Below are positions 37,408 through 47,384 of a stretch of 64,000 bases of DNA, piece after piece. A program made the position numbers and the translations under genes. The stretch spans positions 372,001 to 436,000 of the forward strand of contig CANMXP010000001.1 in the NCBI GenBank assembly GCA_947501845.1, given 5' to 3'. The first letter of the stretch is position 1; each line of letters opens with the position of its first letter. The stretch is from an uncultured Flavobacteriaceae bacterium (GTDB taxonomy: Bacteria; Bacteroidota; Bacteroidia; Flavobacteriales; Flavobacteriaceae). The notes under the pieces were generated by a model, which ran no database searches, was not told the DNA's origin, and saw only the letters and a list, made by a program, of their open reading frames with translations.

Positions 37408-40400
37408 TTACCTTACTAAACTGAAATGCCCCTTCAACACCTTACCACCTCTATAGTTTATTAGATACCAATAGTCATCAGCTGGCATTAGACTACCATT
37501 GAAAGTACCATCCCATCCTGTAGAAATATTACCTATTTGTTTTAACAGCTTTCCGTAGCGGTTATAAATAATGATACTTATTACTTGATTTGAGAGGTTT
37601 GGAACTATCCAATAATCATTTATACTATCATTATTCGGCGTGAAGAACTTTGGTGGTAAATCGCTATTAGAGAAAACCGTTTCTGTAGTAAAGCGTTCCT
37701 GGGTACAACCTATTGCTTCTCCAACTGAATTGTACGGGGTAATGCTAACGTAAATACGCTTACCTTCTGGCAAATCTGCTGTTAAATCATGACTCAATAC
37801 ATGACCAACATCTAATGCATTCAGTATGTCGGCACTTCCTGGATTGGTTCCTATAGTTAGCCTATATCCTGTTGCATTCGAAACAGAGTTCCACGTTAAA
37901 TCCGTTCCTACCAAAACATTTGTGTCTCCTGCCAACGGAGAGAACAAGGAGGTACATAATGGCCTGGACATTAAAAGTTCTGTGGTAAAGTCTTCCTCTA
38001 CACAACCTATTGCTTCTCCAACTGAATTGTACGGGGTAATGCTAACGTAAATACGCTTACCTTCTGGCAAATCTGCTGTTAAATCATGACTCAATACATG
38101 ACCAACATCTAATACATTCAGTATGTCGGCACTTCCTGGATTGGTTCCTATAGTTAGCCTATATCCTGTTGCATTCGAAACAGAGTTCCACGTTAAATCC
38201 GTTCCTACCAAAACATTTGTGTCTCCTGCCAACGGAGAGAACAAGGTGGTACATAATGGCCTGGACATTAAAAGTTCTGTGGTAAAGTCTTCCTCTACAC
38301 AACCTATTGCTTCTCCAACTGAATTGTACGGGATAATGCTAACGTAAATACGCTTATCTTCTGGCAAATCTGTTGTTAAATCATGACTCAATACATGACC
38401 AACATCTAATGCACTCAGTATGTCGGCACTTCCTAGATTGGTTCCTATAGTTAGTTTATATCCTGTTGCATTCGAAATAGAGTTCCACGTTAAATCCGTT
38501 CCTACCAAAACATTTGTGTCTCCTGCCAATGGGGAGGACAAGGTGGTACATAACGGAACAGAAGTTATTGTTAATTCAAAATCTTGTTCAGAACTACAAC
38601 CCGAACTAAAACTATCATAAATATATATGGTGATAGGATAAGAGGAGAAATCGCCAAAACTAATAACATCTCCAGCATTATAAACCGTTCCTGTACCATT
38701 AACACCTGTATAGTATCGTTGATTGCCTGTGAGATTTACTCCAGTAATTGTTGGCAATACATAATTAGTTGGTGCGGTTTGATCTGCTATATCATTAATT
38801 ACAGGTGCTACCGTACCTGCATCAGTAATCATCCAATTATCGCTAGTAATCATATTAGACCTAGCAGCTTCACCTAAACAATATTTACTTAACCCACCAC
38901 TAAATGGTACATTAGACTGTAAAACTATACTATTCCAACCGATTAGCAATGAATCATAATTACTTACTGATAGCTCCACACCATCAAACATTAAATTCAT
39001 ATCGGAAACATTAATTACATTCCAATTACCTAAATCCTGATCGAAGGTAACAGCATTAGCAAACATAGAATTCATATAGTTAACATTACTAACATTCCAG
39101 TCCCCTATATCCTGATTAAACAATGCAGCTTCAGAAAACATTTGTTCCATTATGGTTACATTGCCCACATCCCAACTTCCAATATCTTGGTTAAATGATA
39201 TAGCTTCAGAAAACGTAAACCCCATAGTTGTCACGTTACTAGTAATCCAACTACCAATGTTTTGATTGAATGCACTGGCTCGATAAAACATAAAGTTCAT
39301 ATTCTCTGCACTGCTTGTATTCCAGTTACCAATATCTTGGTTAAAAGCAAATGCTTCGCCAAACATAGCTTCCATAAGCCTTACATTAGCTACATCCCAG
39401 CGACCAATATCTTGATTAAATACCGTGGCTTGATAAAACATAAACGCCATATCGTTAACATTGCTCACATTCCAATTCCCAATATCTTGATTAAATGAAC
39501 TAGCTGTAGCAAACATAGCTGTCATTCGAAGTACATTGCTAACATCCCAATTGCCTATATTCTGATTAAAGACTATTGCATCTCGAAACATAAACGTCAT
39601 ACCGGTTACATTGCTCACATCCCAACTACTAATATCTTGATTGAATGATGTTGCACCTGCAAACATCGAAGACATCCTATTCACAGTACTAACATCCCAA
39701 TTACTTATATCATGATTAAAGGACGATGCCGAATCGAACATAAAAGCAAAATCTGTAACATTGGACAAATCTGGACTATCGGTAAAATTTCCCTGTAAAT
39801 TTATACAGCCATGATATGCAGCAAACATAGTACCCCATTCTATACTACCCCATTGCTCTATGGTCAATATTTTTTCTTTATCTCCAGAATCATTAAAAAC
39901 AATCGCAGGAAAAGTACCAGTAATACTTACCGTATAAACTCCTGGAGTTGCATAAGTATGAGTCGCATCTCCTGTTTCTAATGTTGGTGATGTACCATCT
40001 CCCCAATCGACAGTGTAGTTATATCCAGTTCCAAATGTTGGAATGGTTATTTGATTGTTGGCAGATACTCCGGGGTTATCTGTTTTCCATGTTGTTACGA
40101 AAGGAAGATTAACTTTGTTTATAGTTAGTTGAAAATCTTGTTCTGAACTACAACTGGCATTCGTTCCGCCATAAATATAAAGCATAATCGGATAGCTAGG
40201 GAAATCGGAAAAGTTAATAACATCTCCTGGGTTAAAAGCAGTACCAGTTCCACTAGCTCCTGTATAATAGGCTTCGTTCCCTACTAGGTCTATTCCAGTA
40301 ATAGCAGGTAACGTAAAACTTCCTGAAGCATTTTGATTTATTAAATCGTTTATTGATGGTGCCGCTATTCCAGCGTCTATAATACTCCAGTTATCGCTAT

Positions 40401-43161
40401 TAAGCATATTTGCTCTAGCAACTGCACCTGCACAGTATTTACTATTGCCTCCATGAAAAGAAACGTTTGGGTTTAAATTTTGAGCATCCCAGCCTATGAG
40501 CAAGGCATCATAATTAACAGTAGACAATTTTACACCTACAAACATATTATTAGCACTTGTAAGGTTGCCTACAGCCCAAGCCCCTATATTTTGATCGAAA
40601 TTAATGGCATTTTGAAACATGCTCCGCATATCAATTACTTTGCTTACATCCCAACTACTTATATCCTGATTAAATGCAGTTCCAAAAAACATATAACTCA
40701 TGTCTACAACATTACCAACATTCCAACCTCCTATATCCTGATTAAACAACGTAGCTCCCCTAAACATATCTTTCATAGTTACAACGTTACTTACATTCCA
40801 ACTTCCTATGTTTTGATTAAATGAGGTTGCGCCACTAAACGTTGAAAACATGTTGGTAATACTACTAACATTCCAATTACCTATATTTTGATTGAACGAT
40901 GTTGCTCTCATAAACATTGTTCCCATATTAACAACATTGCCAACATCCCAACTGCTAATATCCTGATTAAATGAATTTGTATCGGCAAACATAGCTGACA
41001 TACTTGTAACATTACTTACATTCCAATTGCCTATATTTTGATTAAATGATATGGCATTATTAAACATCGTAGACATATTTGTAACGTTACTTACATCCCA
41101 ATTACTTATATCGTGATTAAACAAAACCGCTCCACTAAACATTCCAGCCATACTAGTAACATTCGACAAATCTGGGCTATCTGTAAAATTCCCTTGTAGA
41201 TTGCTACAACCATTAAAAGCCCCTCCCATAGACACCCATTGGTTATCTCCCCATTGCTCTATAGTCAATATTTTATCCTTATCTCCAGAATTATTAAAAA
41301 TAATTCTCGGGAAAGTTCCCGTTATACTAACTGTATAAGTTCCTGGGGCAGCATAGGTATGAGTAATATTACCTGTTATATTTGTTGACATTGTTGTGCC
41401 ATCACCCCAATCTACTGTATAATTATAACCTCCACCTGTTGTAGGAATGGTAATTTGATCATTGTTTGAAGTCCCCGGATTATCAGTTTTCCATGTTGTA
41501 ATAAATGGCCTTACACCACTATTTATTACTAATTGAAAATCTTCTTCAGCACTACAACCGGAAGCCCCTACATCGTAAATGTAAAGTGTAACTGGATATG
41601 ATGCAAAATCGGAAAAGTTAATGACATCGCCAGCGTTATAAATCGTTCCTGTTCCGTTAGTTCCTGTATAATATTTTTCATTTCCTGAAAGATCTACACC
41701 AGTGATTAACGGTACGGTAAAACTTCCAGACACATTCTGATTTGACAAATCATTAATAGTTGGTCTAGGAGCTGGTCCCCCATCAACAATACTCCAATTA
41801 TCGCTAGCAATTATATTGTCCCGAGCAGATTCTCCCATGCAGTATTCACTATTTCCTCCATGAAAATTTGTATTAAGCCTTAAGTTTAACATGTCCCAAC
41901 CAATAAGTAGAGCATCGTAATTATTCAATGATAATGTAACATCTCTAAACATATTTGACATGTAAATAACGTTTTGTACATCCCAGTTTTCAAGATTTTG
42001 ATCAAAAGCCGTTGCTCCATAAAACATGGACGACATATTTGTAACATTACTTACGTTCCAATTCCCTATATCTTGATTAAACGCAGCTGCTCTGTAAAAC
42101 ATATTTTGCATTCTTGTTACGTTACCCACATTCCAGTTCCCAATATCTCGATTAAAAACAGCGCCCATAAACATGTCACTCATTTCTGTAACATTACTAA
42201 CGTTCCAACCTCCTATATCTTGATTAAATGCTGTTGTCCCTCCAAACATATTGCCCATATTGGTAACACTACTTACATTCCAACCGCTTATATCCTGATT
42301 AAAATTAGTGTTTAAAAACATTCCGTACATGTTAGTGGTTCTACTTACATCCCACACTCCTATATTTTGATTAAACGCTACTGCATTTCTAAATAATTCT
42401 AGCATGTTAACCACATTGCTTACATTCCACAGCCCTATATTTTGGTTAAAATTAATAGCATCAAAAAACATATTTCTCATATTGATAACGTTGCCTACGT
42501 TCCAATTACCAATATTTTGGTTGAATACGGTGGCTGCACGAAACATATCAGACATTTCGGTGACATTACCAACATTCCAAGAACCAATATCTTGATTAAA
42601 GGCAGAAGCACTAAAAAATAATCCCTTCATATCATTAACATTACTAACATTCCAAGAACTAACATCATAATTAAACGTTGATGCATTTCTAAACATATAA
42701 GACATATCTGTAACATTTGACAAATCTGGACTATCAGAGTAATTTCCCTGTAAATTACTACATCCAAAAAATGCACCATTCATGCTCGCCCACTGATTAT
42801 CCCCCCATTGCTCTATAGTCAATATTTTATTTTTATCTCCAGTATTATTAAAAACAATCGCAGGAAAAGTTCCCGTAATGCTAACCGTATAAGTTCCTGA
42901 GGCAGCATAGGTATGAGTAATATTACCTGTTATATTTGTTGACATTGCTGTGCCATCACCCCAATCTACTGTATAATTATAACCTCCGCCTGTTGTAGGA
43001 ATGGTAATTTGGTCATTGTTTGAAGTCCCTGGGTTATCAGTTTTCCATGTTGTAATGAAAGGGGTAATTCCAAAAAGTATTGAACTATGTGATTTTGTAA
43101 TTAAAAAAAATAGAACGAAAAGAAGAGAGATACAGTGCTTAATTGAAAGGCGCTTGGTCAT
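37408..43161 (-). CDS. Giant BspA-like (DUF285) repeat surface protein with T9SS type B sorting domain
   Basis: A 1917-residue secreted protein with an N-terminal signal ([16 protein letters not shown]). It has three large modules starting near residues 36, 548 and 1020. Each has a PKD-like domain ([11 protein letters not shown]...[15 protein letters not shown]), then 10-14 DUF285 repeats of about 25 residues ([20 protein letters not shown]), then an Ig-like spacer ([10 protein letters not shown]). Three nearly identical ~99-residue FN3-like repeats follow (about 1530-1825). The last ~85 residues form a CHU_C-type gliding-associated sorting domain ([18 protein letters not shown]). It is likely exported by T9SS to the cell surface, where such proteins serve adhesion or motility. 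It lies between comM repeat R2 and comM itself, on the comM strand. Confidence 0.93.
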   Translation of the reverse strand: MTKRLSIKHCISLLFVLFFLITKSHSSILFGITPFITTWKTDNPGTSNNDQITIPTTGGGYNYTVDWGDGTAMSTNITGNITHTYAASGTYTVSITGTFPAIVFNNTGDKNKILTIEQWGDNQWASMNGAFFGCSNLQGNYSDSPDLSNVTDMSYMFRNASTFNYDVSSWNVSNVNDMKGLFFSASAFNQDIGSWNVGNVTEMSDMFRAATVFNQNIGNWNVGNVINMRNMFFDAINFNQNIGLWNVSNVVNMLELFRNAVAFNQNIGVWDVSRTTNMYGMFLNTNFNQDISGWNVSSVTNMGNMFGGTTAFNQDIGGWNVSNVTEMSDMFMGAVFNRDIGNWNVGNVTRMQNMFYRAAAFNQDIGNWNVSNVTNMSSMFYGATAFDQNLENWDVQNVIYMSNMFRDVTLSLNNYDALLIGWDMLNLRLNTNFHGGNSEYCMGESARDNIIASDNWSIVDGGPAPRPTINDLSNQNVSGSFTVPLITGVDLSGNEKYYTGTNGTGTIYNAGDVINFSDFASYPVTLYIYDVGASGCSAEEDFQLVINSGVRPFITTWKTDNPGTSNNDQITIPTTGGGYNYTVDWGDGTTMSTNITGNITHTYAAPGTYTVSITGTFPRIIFNNSGDKDKILTIEQWGDNQWVSMGGAFNGCSNLQGNFTDSPDLSNVTSMAGMFSGAVLFNHDISNWDVSNVTNMSTMFNNAISFNQNIGNWNVSNVTSMSAMFADTNSFNQDISSWDVGNVVNMGTMFMRATSFNQNIGNWNVSSITNMFSTFSGATSFNQNIGSWNVSNVVTMKDMFRGATLFNQDIGGWNVGNVVDMSYMFFGTAFNQDISSWDVSKVIDMRSMFQNAINFDQNIGAWAVGNLTSANNMFVGVKLSTVNYDALLIGWDAQNLNPNVSFHGGNSKYCAGAVARANMLNSDNWSIIDAGIAAPSINDLINQNASGSFTLPAITGIDLVGNEAYYTGASGTGTAFNPGDVINFSDFPSYPIMLYIYGGTNASCSSEQDFQLTINKVNLPFVTTWKTDNPGVSANNQITIPTFGTGYNYTVDWGDGTSPTLETGDATHTYATPGVYTVSITGTFPAIVFNDSGDKEKILTIEQWGSIEWGTMFAAYHGCINLQGNFTDSPDLSNVTDFAFMFDSASSFNHDISNWDVSTVNRMSSMFAGATSFNQDISSWDVSNVTGMTFMFRDAIVFNQNIGNWDVSNVLRMTAMFATASSFNQDIGNWNVSNVNDMAFMFYQATVFNQDIGRWDVANVRLMEAMFGEAFAFNQDIGNWNTSSAENMNFMFYRASAFNQNIGSWITSNVTTMGFTFSEAISFNQDIGSWDVGNVTIMEQMFSEAALFNQDIGDWNVSNVNYMNSMFANAVTFDQDLGNWNVINVSDMNLMFDGVELSVSNYDSLLIGWNSIVLQSNVPFSGGLSKYCLGEAARSNMITSDNWMITDAGTVAPVINDIADQTAPTNYVLPTITGVNLTGNQRYYTGVNGTGTVYNAGDVISFGDFSSYPITIYIYDSFSSGCSSEQDFELTITSVPLCTTLSSPLAGDTNVLVGTDLTWNSISNATGYKLTIGTNLGSADILSALDVGHVLSHDLTTDLPEDKRIYVSIIPYNSVGEAIGCVEEDFTTELLMSRPLCTTLFSPLAGDTNVLVGTDLTWNSVSNATGYRLTIGTNPGSADILNVLDVGHVLSHDLTADLPEGKRIYVSITPYNSVGEAIGCVEEDFTTELLMSRPLCTSLFSPLAGDTNVLVGTDLTWNSVSNATGYRLTIGTNPGSADILNALDVGHVLSHDLTADLPEGKRIYVSITPYNSVGEAIGCTQERFTTETVFSNSDLPPKFFTPNNDSINDYWIVPNLSNQVISIIIYNRYGKLLKQIGNISTGWDGTFNGSLMPADDYWYLINYRGGKVLKGHFSLVR
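37690..38562 (-). repeat. Three tandem 297-bp repeats inside the DUF285 protein gene
   Basis: The FN3-like units recur with an exact 297-bp period. Long stretches are identical between copies: for example GGCACTTCCTGGATTGGTTC occurs at the same phase in the first two, with single changes in the third. Such near identity means recent duplication or gene conversion, and it makes the region prone to length change and to assembly collapse. Confidence 0.9.
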
Positions 43162-43483
43162 TTGATAATTGTCTTAGTAGCTGTGTTAAAACCCATTAAG
43201 AGTCAGTTACTCTTAATAAACAAATAAAAGTACCTATTTATAATATACAGCCTCTTTTCTTTTCGTTAAACAGTCATTTTTTTAGAAATACGGTTTTAAC
43301 TTAATAAATTACTTGTTAATTGATTTATTGGTTGCAAGAATTATAAAACCAATATTTTTTTCATATTTCTATTTATCTCTTAGATAATAAAGCTTTCATA
43401 GGGACGAGTATCTCCCTAATTAATAGTTAAATTTCTATAAAAGGTAAGTTCAGTATATACATAAAAATGAATCCCCGCTGTTC

Positions 43484-43719
43484 CCCAGTATGAGCTACCG
43501 CTAATTTCCAAAACTAGTGGTATTCATGATGTCTCGCCCTAAAAAAAGTTAACGTATTTTACATGAATCCTAAAATAGCCCCAAGATTCCTGCCTCCGCA
43601 GGAATTGTTCACCCCAACCAACCTTCTCTATCCAAACTCCTGTATTGAATCGCCTCACTAATGTGAGTTCCATTAACATCTTCAACACCTTCCAAATCAG
43701 CAATGGTTCTAGAAACTTT
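43484..43719 (-). repeat. Native comM 3' end and flank, the parent of R1 and R2
   Basis: The last ~110 bp of comM plus about 125 bp of downstream flank, homologous to R1 and R2. The flank includes the palindrome ACCGCTAATTTCCAAAACTAGTGGT, followed by GTTAACGTATTTTACATGAATC and AAAATAGCCCCAAGATTCC. The conserved hairpin has no T tract on the comM strand, so it is not an obvious terminator. Confidence 0.85.
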
Positions 43720-45144
43720 TAAAATACGATCGTAGGCACGGGCAGACAGATTAAGCCGTTCCATTGCTGTTTTTAATAATTTTTTGGAAGCCTCGTCCAA
43801 CAAACAATATTTCCGTATCTGCTTGGTATTCATCTGTGCATTGTAGTGTACCAAATCAGACTCTTTAAAACGGTTGGTCTGAATCTCTCTAGCTTTCGTT
43901 ACACGCTTTCTAATATCTACAGAGGTTTCTCCTTTTCTATCATCAGACAATTTTTCAAAAGGTACGGGTGTGACTTCAATATGGATATCAATCCTATCTA
44001 ATAAAGGCCCTGAAATTTTGCTTAAATACCGTTGCATTTCTGCTGGGCTAGACGTTACGGGTGCATCAGGATCGTTAAAATAGCCTCCTGGACTTGGGTT
44101 CATACTCGCAACTAACATAAACGACGATGGATAAGTTACCGTAAATTTAGCTCTGGAAATGGTGACTTCCCTATCTTCCAATGGTTGGCGCAACACTTCT
44201 AACACACCACGCTTAAATTCGGGTAATTCATCTAAAAATAGCACGCCATTATGAGACAAAGAAATTTCTCCTGGTTGTGGAAATGCGCCTCCTCCAACTA
44301 GAGCGACATCACTTATGGTATGATGGGGACTTCTAAACGGACGCTGCGCCATAAGCCCTGAATCTTTAATGCGTCCAACCACCGAATGTATCTTGGTTGT
44401 TTCCAAAGCTTCATAAAGTGTCATAGGTGGCAAGATACTAGGCAAACGTTTTGCCAGCATGGTTTTTCCTGCACCTGGGGGACCTATTAAAATAATATTA
44501 TGACCGCCTGCTGCTGCTATTTCCATACAGCGTTTTATGCCTTCTTGTCCTTTGACATCGGAAAAATCAAACTCAGGAAATTCTAAATTTTTATAAAACT
44601 CTTCACGAGTATTTATAATGGTTTGCTCAAGTGGTTCACCTTTATCAAAAAAATTAATAACCTGCTTAATGGTATCAACCCCATAAACTTCCAACCCATC
44701 TACAATGGCTGCCTCTTTGGCATTTTGTTTTGGTAGAATAAATCCCTTATAACCTTCTTCTCTTGCCTTGACTGCAATAGGCAAAGCTCCTTTTATGGGT
44801 TGTAAACTTCCATCTAGGGAAAGTTCTCCCATAATAAGATAACGTTCTAAATCTTCTGCTTGTATTTGTTTAGAAGCTGTAAGAATCCCAATAGCCAATG
44901 TAAGGTCGTAAGCACTTCCCTCCTTCCGTAAATCGGCAGGCGCCATATTAATAGTAATCTTCTTTCCTGGAATTTTATAACCGTTATTTTGAAGTGCGGC
45001 TGCAATACGATAATTACTTTCTTTTATGGCATTGTCTGGAAGCCCTACTAAATGATACCCAATTCCTGAATCTACATTGACTTCTACTGTAATAGTTGTG
45101 GCTTCTACACCAAACACGGCACTTCCAAAAACTTTTTTAAGCAT
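43609..45144 (-). CDS. comM: ComM/YifB-family AAA+ ATPase (magnesium chelatase-like)
   Basis: A full-length 511-residue ComM. Residues about 20-165 form the Lon-protease-like (ChlI) domain (GIGYHLVGLPDNAIKESNYR). Residues about 190-395 form the AAA+ Mg-chelatase domain with Walker A GPPGAGKT at 221-228 and Walker B VLFLDELPEF. The C-terminal domain ends [18 protein letters not shown]. ComM is known as a hexameric branch-migration helicase that supports integration of DNA taken up by natural transformation. In Acinetobacter, comM is a well-known insertion target of resistance islands. Here the gene is intact, but extra copies of its 3' end and middle lie downstream among cargo genes. Confidence 0.95.
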   Translation of the reverse strand: MLKKVFGSAVFGVEATTITVEVNVDSGIGYHLVGLPDNAIKESNYRIAAALQNNGYKIPGKKITINMAPADLRKEGSAYDLTLAIGILTASKQIQAEDLERYLIMGELSLDGSLQPIKGALPIAVKAREEGYKGFILPKQNAKEAAIVDGLEVYGVDTIKQVINFFDKGEPLEQTIINTREEFYKNLEFPEFDFSDVKGQEGIKRCMEIAAAGGHNIILIGPPGAGKTMLAKRLPSILPPMTLYEALETTKIHSVVGRIKDSGLMAQRPFRSPHHTISDVALVGGGAFPQPGEISLSHNGVLFLDELPEFKRGVLEVLRQPLEDREVTISRAKFTVTYPSSFMLVASMNPSPGGYFNDPDAPVTSSPAEMQRYLSKISGPLLDRIDIHIEVTPVPFEKLSDDRKGETSVDIRKRVTKAREIQTNRFKESDLVHYNAQMNTKQIRKYCLLDEASKKLLKTAMERLNLSARAYDRILKVSRTIADLEGVEDVNGTHISEAIQYRSLDREGWLG

Positions 45145-45263
45145 ATTATTTTTTTATCGCTTAAATGTAAGAAAAATTACCGTATTTAATATCTAATTGT
45201 ACAGGTCTAATATTTATAATTCTAAGGGTTATTCAATTAAAATTGAAGAATAAAAAAGAAAAA

Positions 45264-45390
45264 GGTTGTCTAAAAAGTACTTAGATGTCCGTTAGAGAGC
45301 AATCGAGAACTTTTAAATGTCTTGATTTTGAAGACATCTCGACTGCGTTCGATGAGACAATTTTTAGCTTCTAATACTTTTTAGACAACC
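45264..45390 (-). terminator. Long nested inverted repeat, probable terminator of the GH16 operon
   Basis: Outer arms GGTTGTCTAAAAAGTA (45264-45279) and TACTTTTTAGACAACC (45375-45390) are perfect over 16 bp. Inside is a second imperfect pair containing AGCAATCGAGA and TCTCGACTGCGTTCG, of the same type as the repeat at 14654-14728. On the minus strand the outer arm is followed by TTTTTCTTTTTT, so it should terminate transcripts from the GH16 gene that ends at 45407. It could also be a miniature mobile element co-opted as a terminator. Confidence 0.75.
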
Positions 45391-45406
45391 CCAATAAATT
45401 ATTTAC

Positions 45407-47338
45407 TTACTCAACTGCGATCAACAATGTTTTTACTTCATCTGAAGAAAAGCTTTGAACATTAAGCATGTAAAGTCCTGTTGCTTGAAATATATCTGAT
45501 TTTAAGTTCAATTTCTGAGGACTGGCATCTTTCTTATATAAAAGCCTGCCATGAATATCAAAAATACTAATTAGAACATCGCTATCATACCCACTTAAAT
45601 CTACCATAAAACTGCTTCCAGCAATTGGATTAGGATAAACTTTCAATACAGAATTACCTAACGTAGAAACATCTGATTGTTGTTTTTTAAACCCTTTACT
45701 TGTAGATGCTGAATTATAAGTAATGACCAATTGCGGTTCGGTTGCACTATTTTCTTTAGAAGCAAAAGCAACATCATCTGCACTGCCCGATGCCGTAATA
45801 ATTAAACTAACATCACCTCCACCATTCAACAAATTAGTATTTAAGTCCCATGTATAAGTATCTCCAGGGTTAAATGGCCCTTGTTTAACGTCTAAAACCC
45901 CTATGGATGATGGCGCGTTAGCATTGGACACATTGGTCTCCGTCCAGTTATTACTATCCCCTAATGCTGCTGTAATAGCCAAAGCCGAGTTACCCGCATC
46001 AGAATTACATGTCATTTTTAACTGAGCTGATGAAATTGCACCATAGATGCCACTCAGGTCATACTTAAGATATCCTATTCGCTTCCTACCTGTGTTCTCT
46101 ACACGAACTAGGTTATTATTTTTATTTACACCATTTTGAGTGTATGCGTCATGAATAGGAGAAAGTGTTACTGTTTGAATTGAACCAGCATTTACTGTAA
46201 CGTTGCTTGTTGCTGTAAAACCACCATCATTTGTAGTCGCTATAATTTTTGTACTACCCGCCGCAACCGCTGTTACAACGCCATTAGTATCCACAATAGC
46301 TACAGAAGTATTATTTGAACTCCAAGTAACCGATTTATTTGTTGCATTAAAAGGCAATATTACAGCAGATAACTGTTCGGTTTCGTTAGTGTTTAGTGAA
46401 ACCATTGTTGGTGAAACTGAAACATCCATCACCGCAATTGCACTTCCATCATCTGGGACTAGTGTCCAAACTCTTACCCAATCGTAATATGACGTATTTC
46501 TACTAGGATCTGTTAATGATGCATTTGTAGGTCTTTGTTCCCAATCGTACGTTTCTGTTACCATACATATAAACATGCCTCTATTAAACGGTGTAGGGGT
46601 TTTGTCCGTTCTAAATTGGACCGTCTCTCCTTGTCTATCATCGAGATAGAAAGTGACTTCTTTAGCATCTCGCCACCAAGCACCATAAGTATGAAAACCT
46701 TCATCACTTTGTTGGTTTACCTCTTGGCCAGAACTATTTATAGCCGTTATAGGCCCCGTAGTAGTTCCCTTGGAAAAGAATTGCTCATTACTGCCTCCGC
46801 TACAATTTTTCCATCTAAAATGAGTATTCGATTTCTGATGTGTAGCAAAAATAGGCAAGTTTGTTGCATCTCCAACGGTTTCTACAATATCCAATTCTTG
46901 ACTGTAAGTATCACCATTACAACCGCCGGGCAAAGGAGCTTTTCTATTTTCCAACCAAAAGGTAGTCGACATTCTAGAAGAAGAAGCTTTTAACCGACAT
47001 TCGTAATAAGCAAACTTGGTATTTTCATTTACTGACGTTACAGCTCCTCCATAGATATTGTAACCATTAAAAGGCTCGCTTAGAATACCATTTGTAATCT
47101 TCATATATCCGTCACTCACAGAAATAGCATCTGGATTGAACCAAGCAGGCTTTCTTCCATTCCAAAATGGGTGTTCTTTTCTCCATTTATTAAGATTTAG
47201 GTTATTGCCATTAAATTCGTCTGAGTACAATGCTGTTAATTGCCACCTATAACCAGCAGGTGCTGGCGGAGGATCTGCAAATGCCACTGTGCCAATCAAG
47301 AACACATATATAAGTATAATTAATTTTTTAGTCTTCAT
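45407..47338 (-). CDS. Secreted GH16 glycoside hydrolase with Big_2, CBM96-like and T9SS sorting domains
   Basis: The frame is open from 47383, but the natural start is Met16 (47338, MKTKKLIILIYVF), which gives a signal peptide ending at VAFAD. The GH16 core (about 40-300) contains the catalytic ELDIVE (Glu148, Asp150 and Glu153 from this start) after LPGGCNGDTYSQ. Then come a bacterial Ig-like Big_2 domain (VSVSPTMVSLNTNETEQLSA), a CBM96/DNRLRE-type beta-sandwich (IGYLKYDLSGIYGAISSAQL) and a type A T9SS sorting domain (LKVYPNPIAGSSFMV). It is probably an agarase/porphyranase- or carrageenase-like enzyme acting on red-algal galactan; the substrate is not provable here. It is the second gene of an operon, 46 bp after the nucleoside-hydrolase-like gene. 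Confidence 0.92.
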   Translation of the reverse strand: MKTKKLIILIYVFLIGTVAFADPPPAPAGYRWQLTALYSDEFNGNNLNLNKWRKEHPFWNGRKPAWFNPDAISVSDGYMKITNGILSEPFNGYNIYGGAVTSVNENTKFAYYECRLKASSSRMSTTFWLENRKAPLPGGCNGDTYSQELDIVETVGDATNLPIFATHQKSNTHFRWKNCSGGSNEQFFSKGTTTGPITAINSSGQEVNQQSDEGFHTYGAWWRDAKEVTFYLDDRQGETVQFRTDKTPTPFNRGMFICMVTETYDWEQRPTNASLTDPSRNTSYYDWVRVWTLVPDDGSAIAVMDVSVSPTMVSLNTNETEQLSAVILPFNATNKSVTWSSNNTSVAIVDTNGVVTAVAAGSTKIIATTNDGGFTATSNVTVNAGSIQTVTLSPIHDAYTQNGVNKNNNLVRVENTGRKRIGYLKYDLSGIYGAISSAQLKMTCNSDAGNSALAITAALGDSNNWTETNVSNANAPSSIGVLDVKQGPFNPGDTYTWDLNTNLLNGGGDVSLIITASGSADDVAFASKENSATEPQLVITYNSASTSKGFKKQQSDVSTLGNSVLKVYPNPIAGSSFMVDLSGYDSDVLISIFDIHGRLLYKKDASPQKLNLKSDIFQATGLYMLNVQSFSSDEVKTLLIAVE

Positions 47339-47384
47339 ATTGTTATATCTTTTTACTTCAATAAGTTTCTGTTCTTTTATCACT

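Noticed and set aside
38584-42595. Several plus-strand open frames opposite the DUF285 gene
   Set aside because: They follow the repeat period and read as antisense shadows of the repeat protein.
38590-43000. A CRISPR-like array suggested by regular ~75-bp periodicity
   Set aside because: The period comes from in-frame 25-residue DUF285 repeats. The repeats are diverged, and there are no cas genes.
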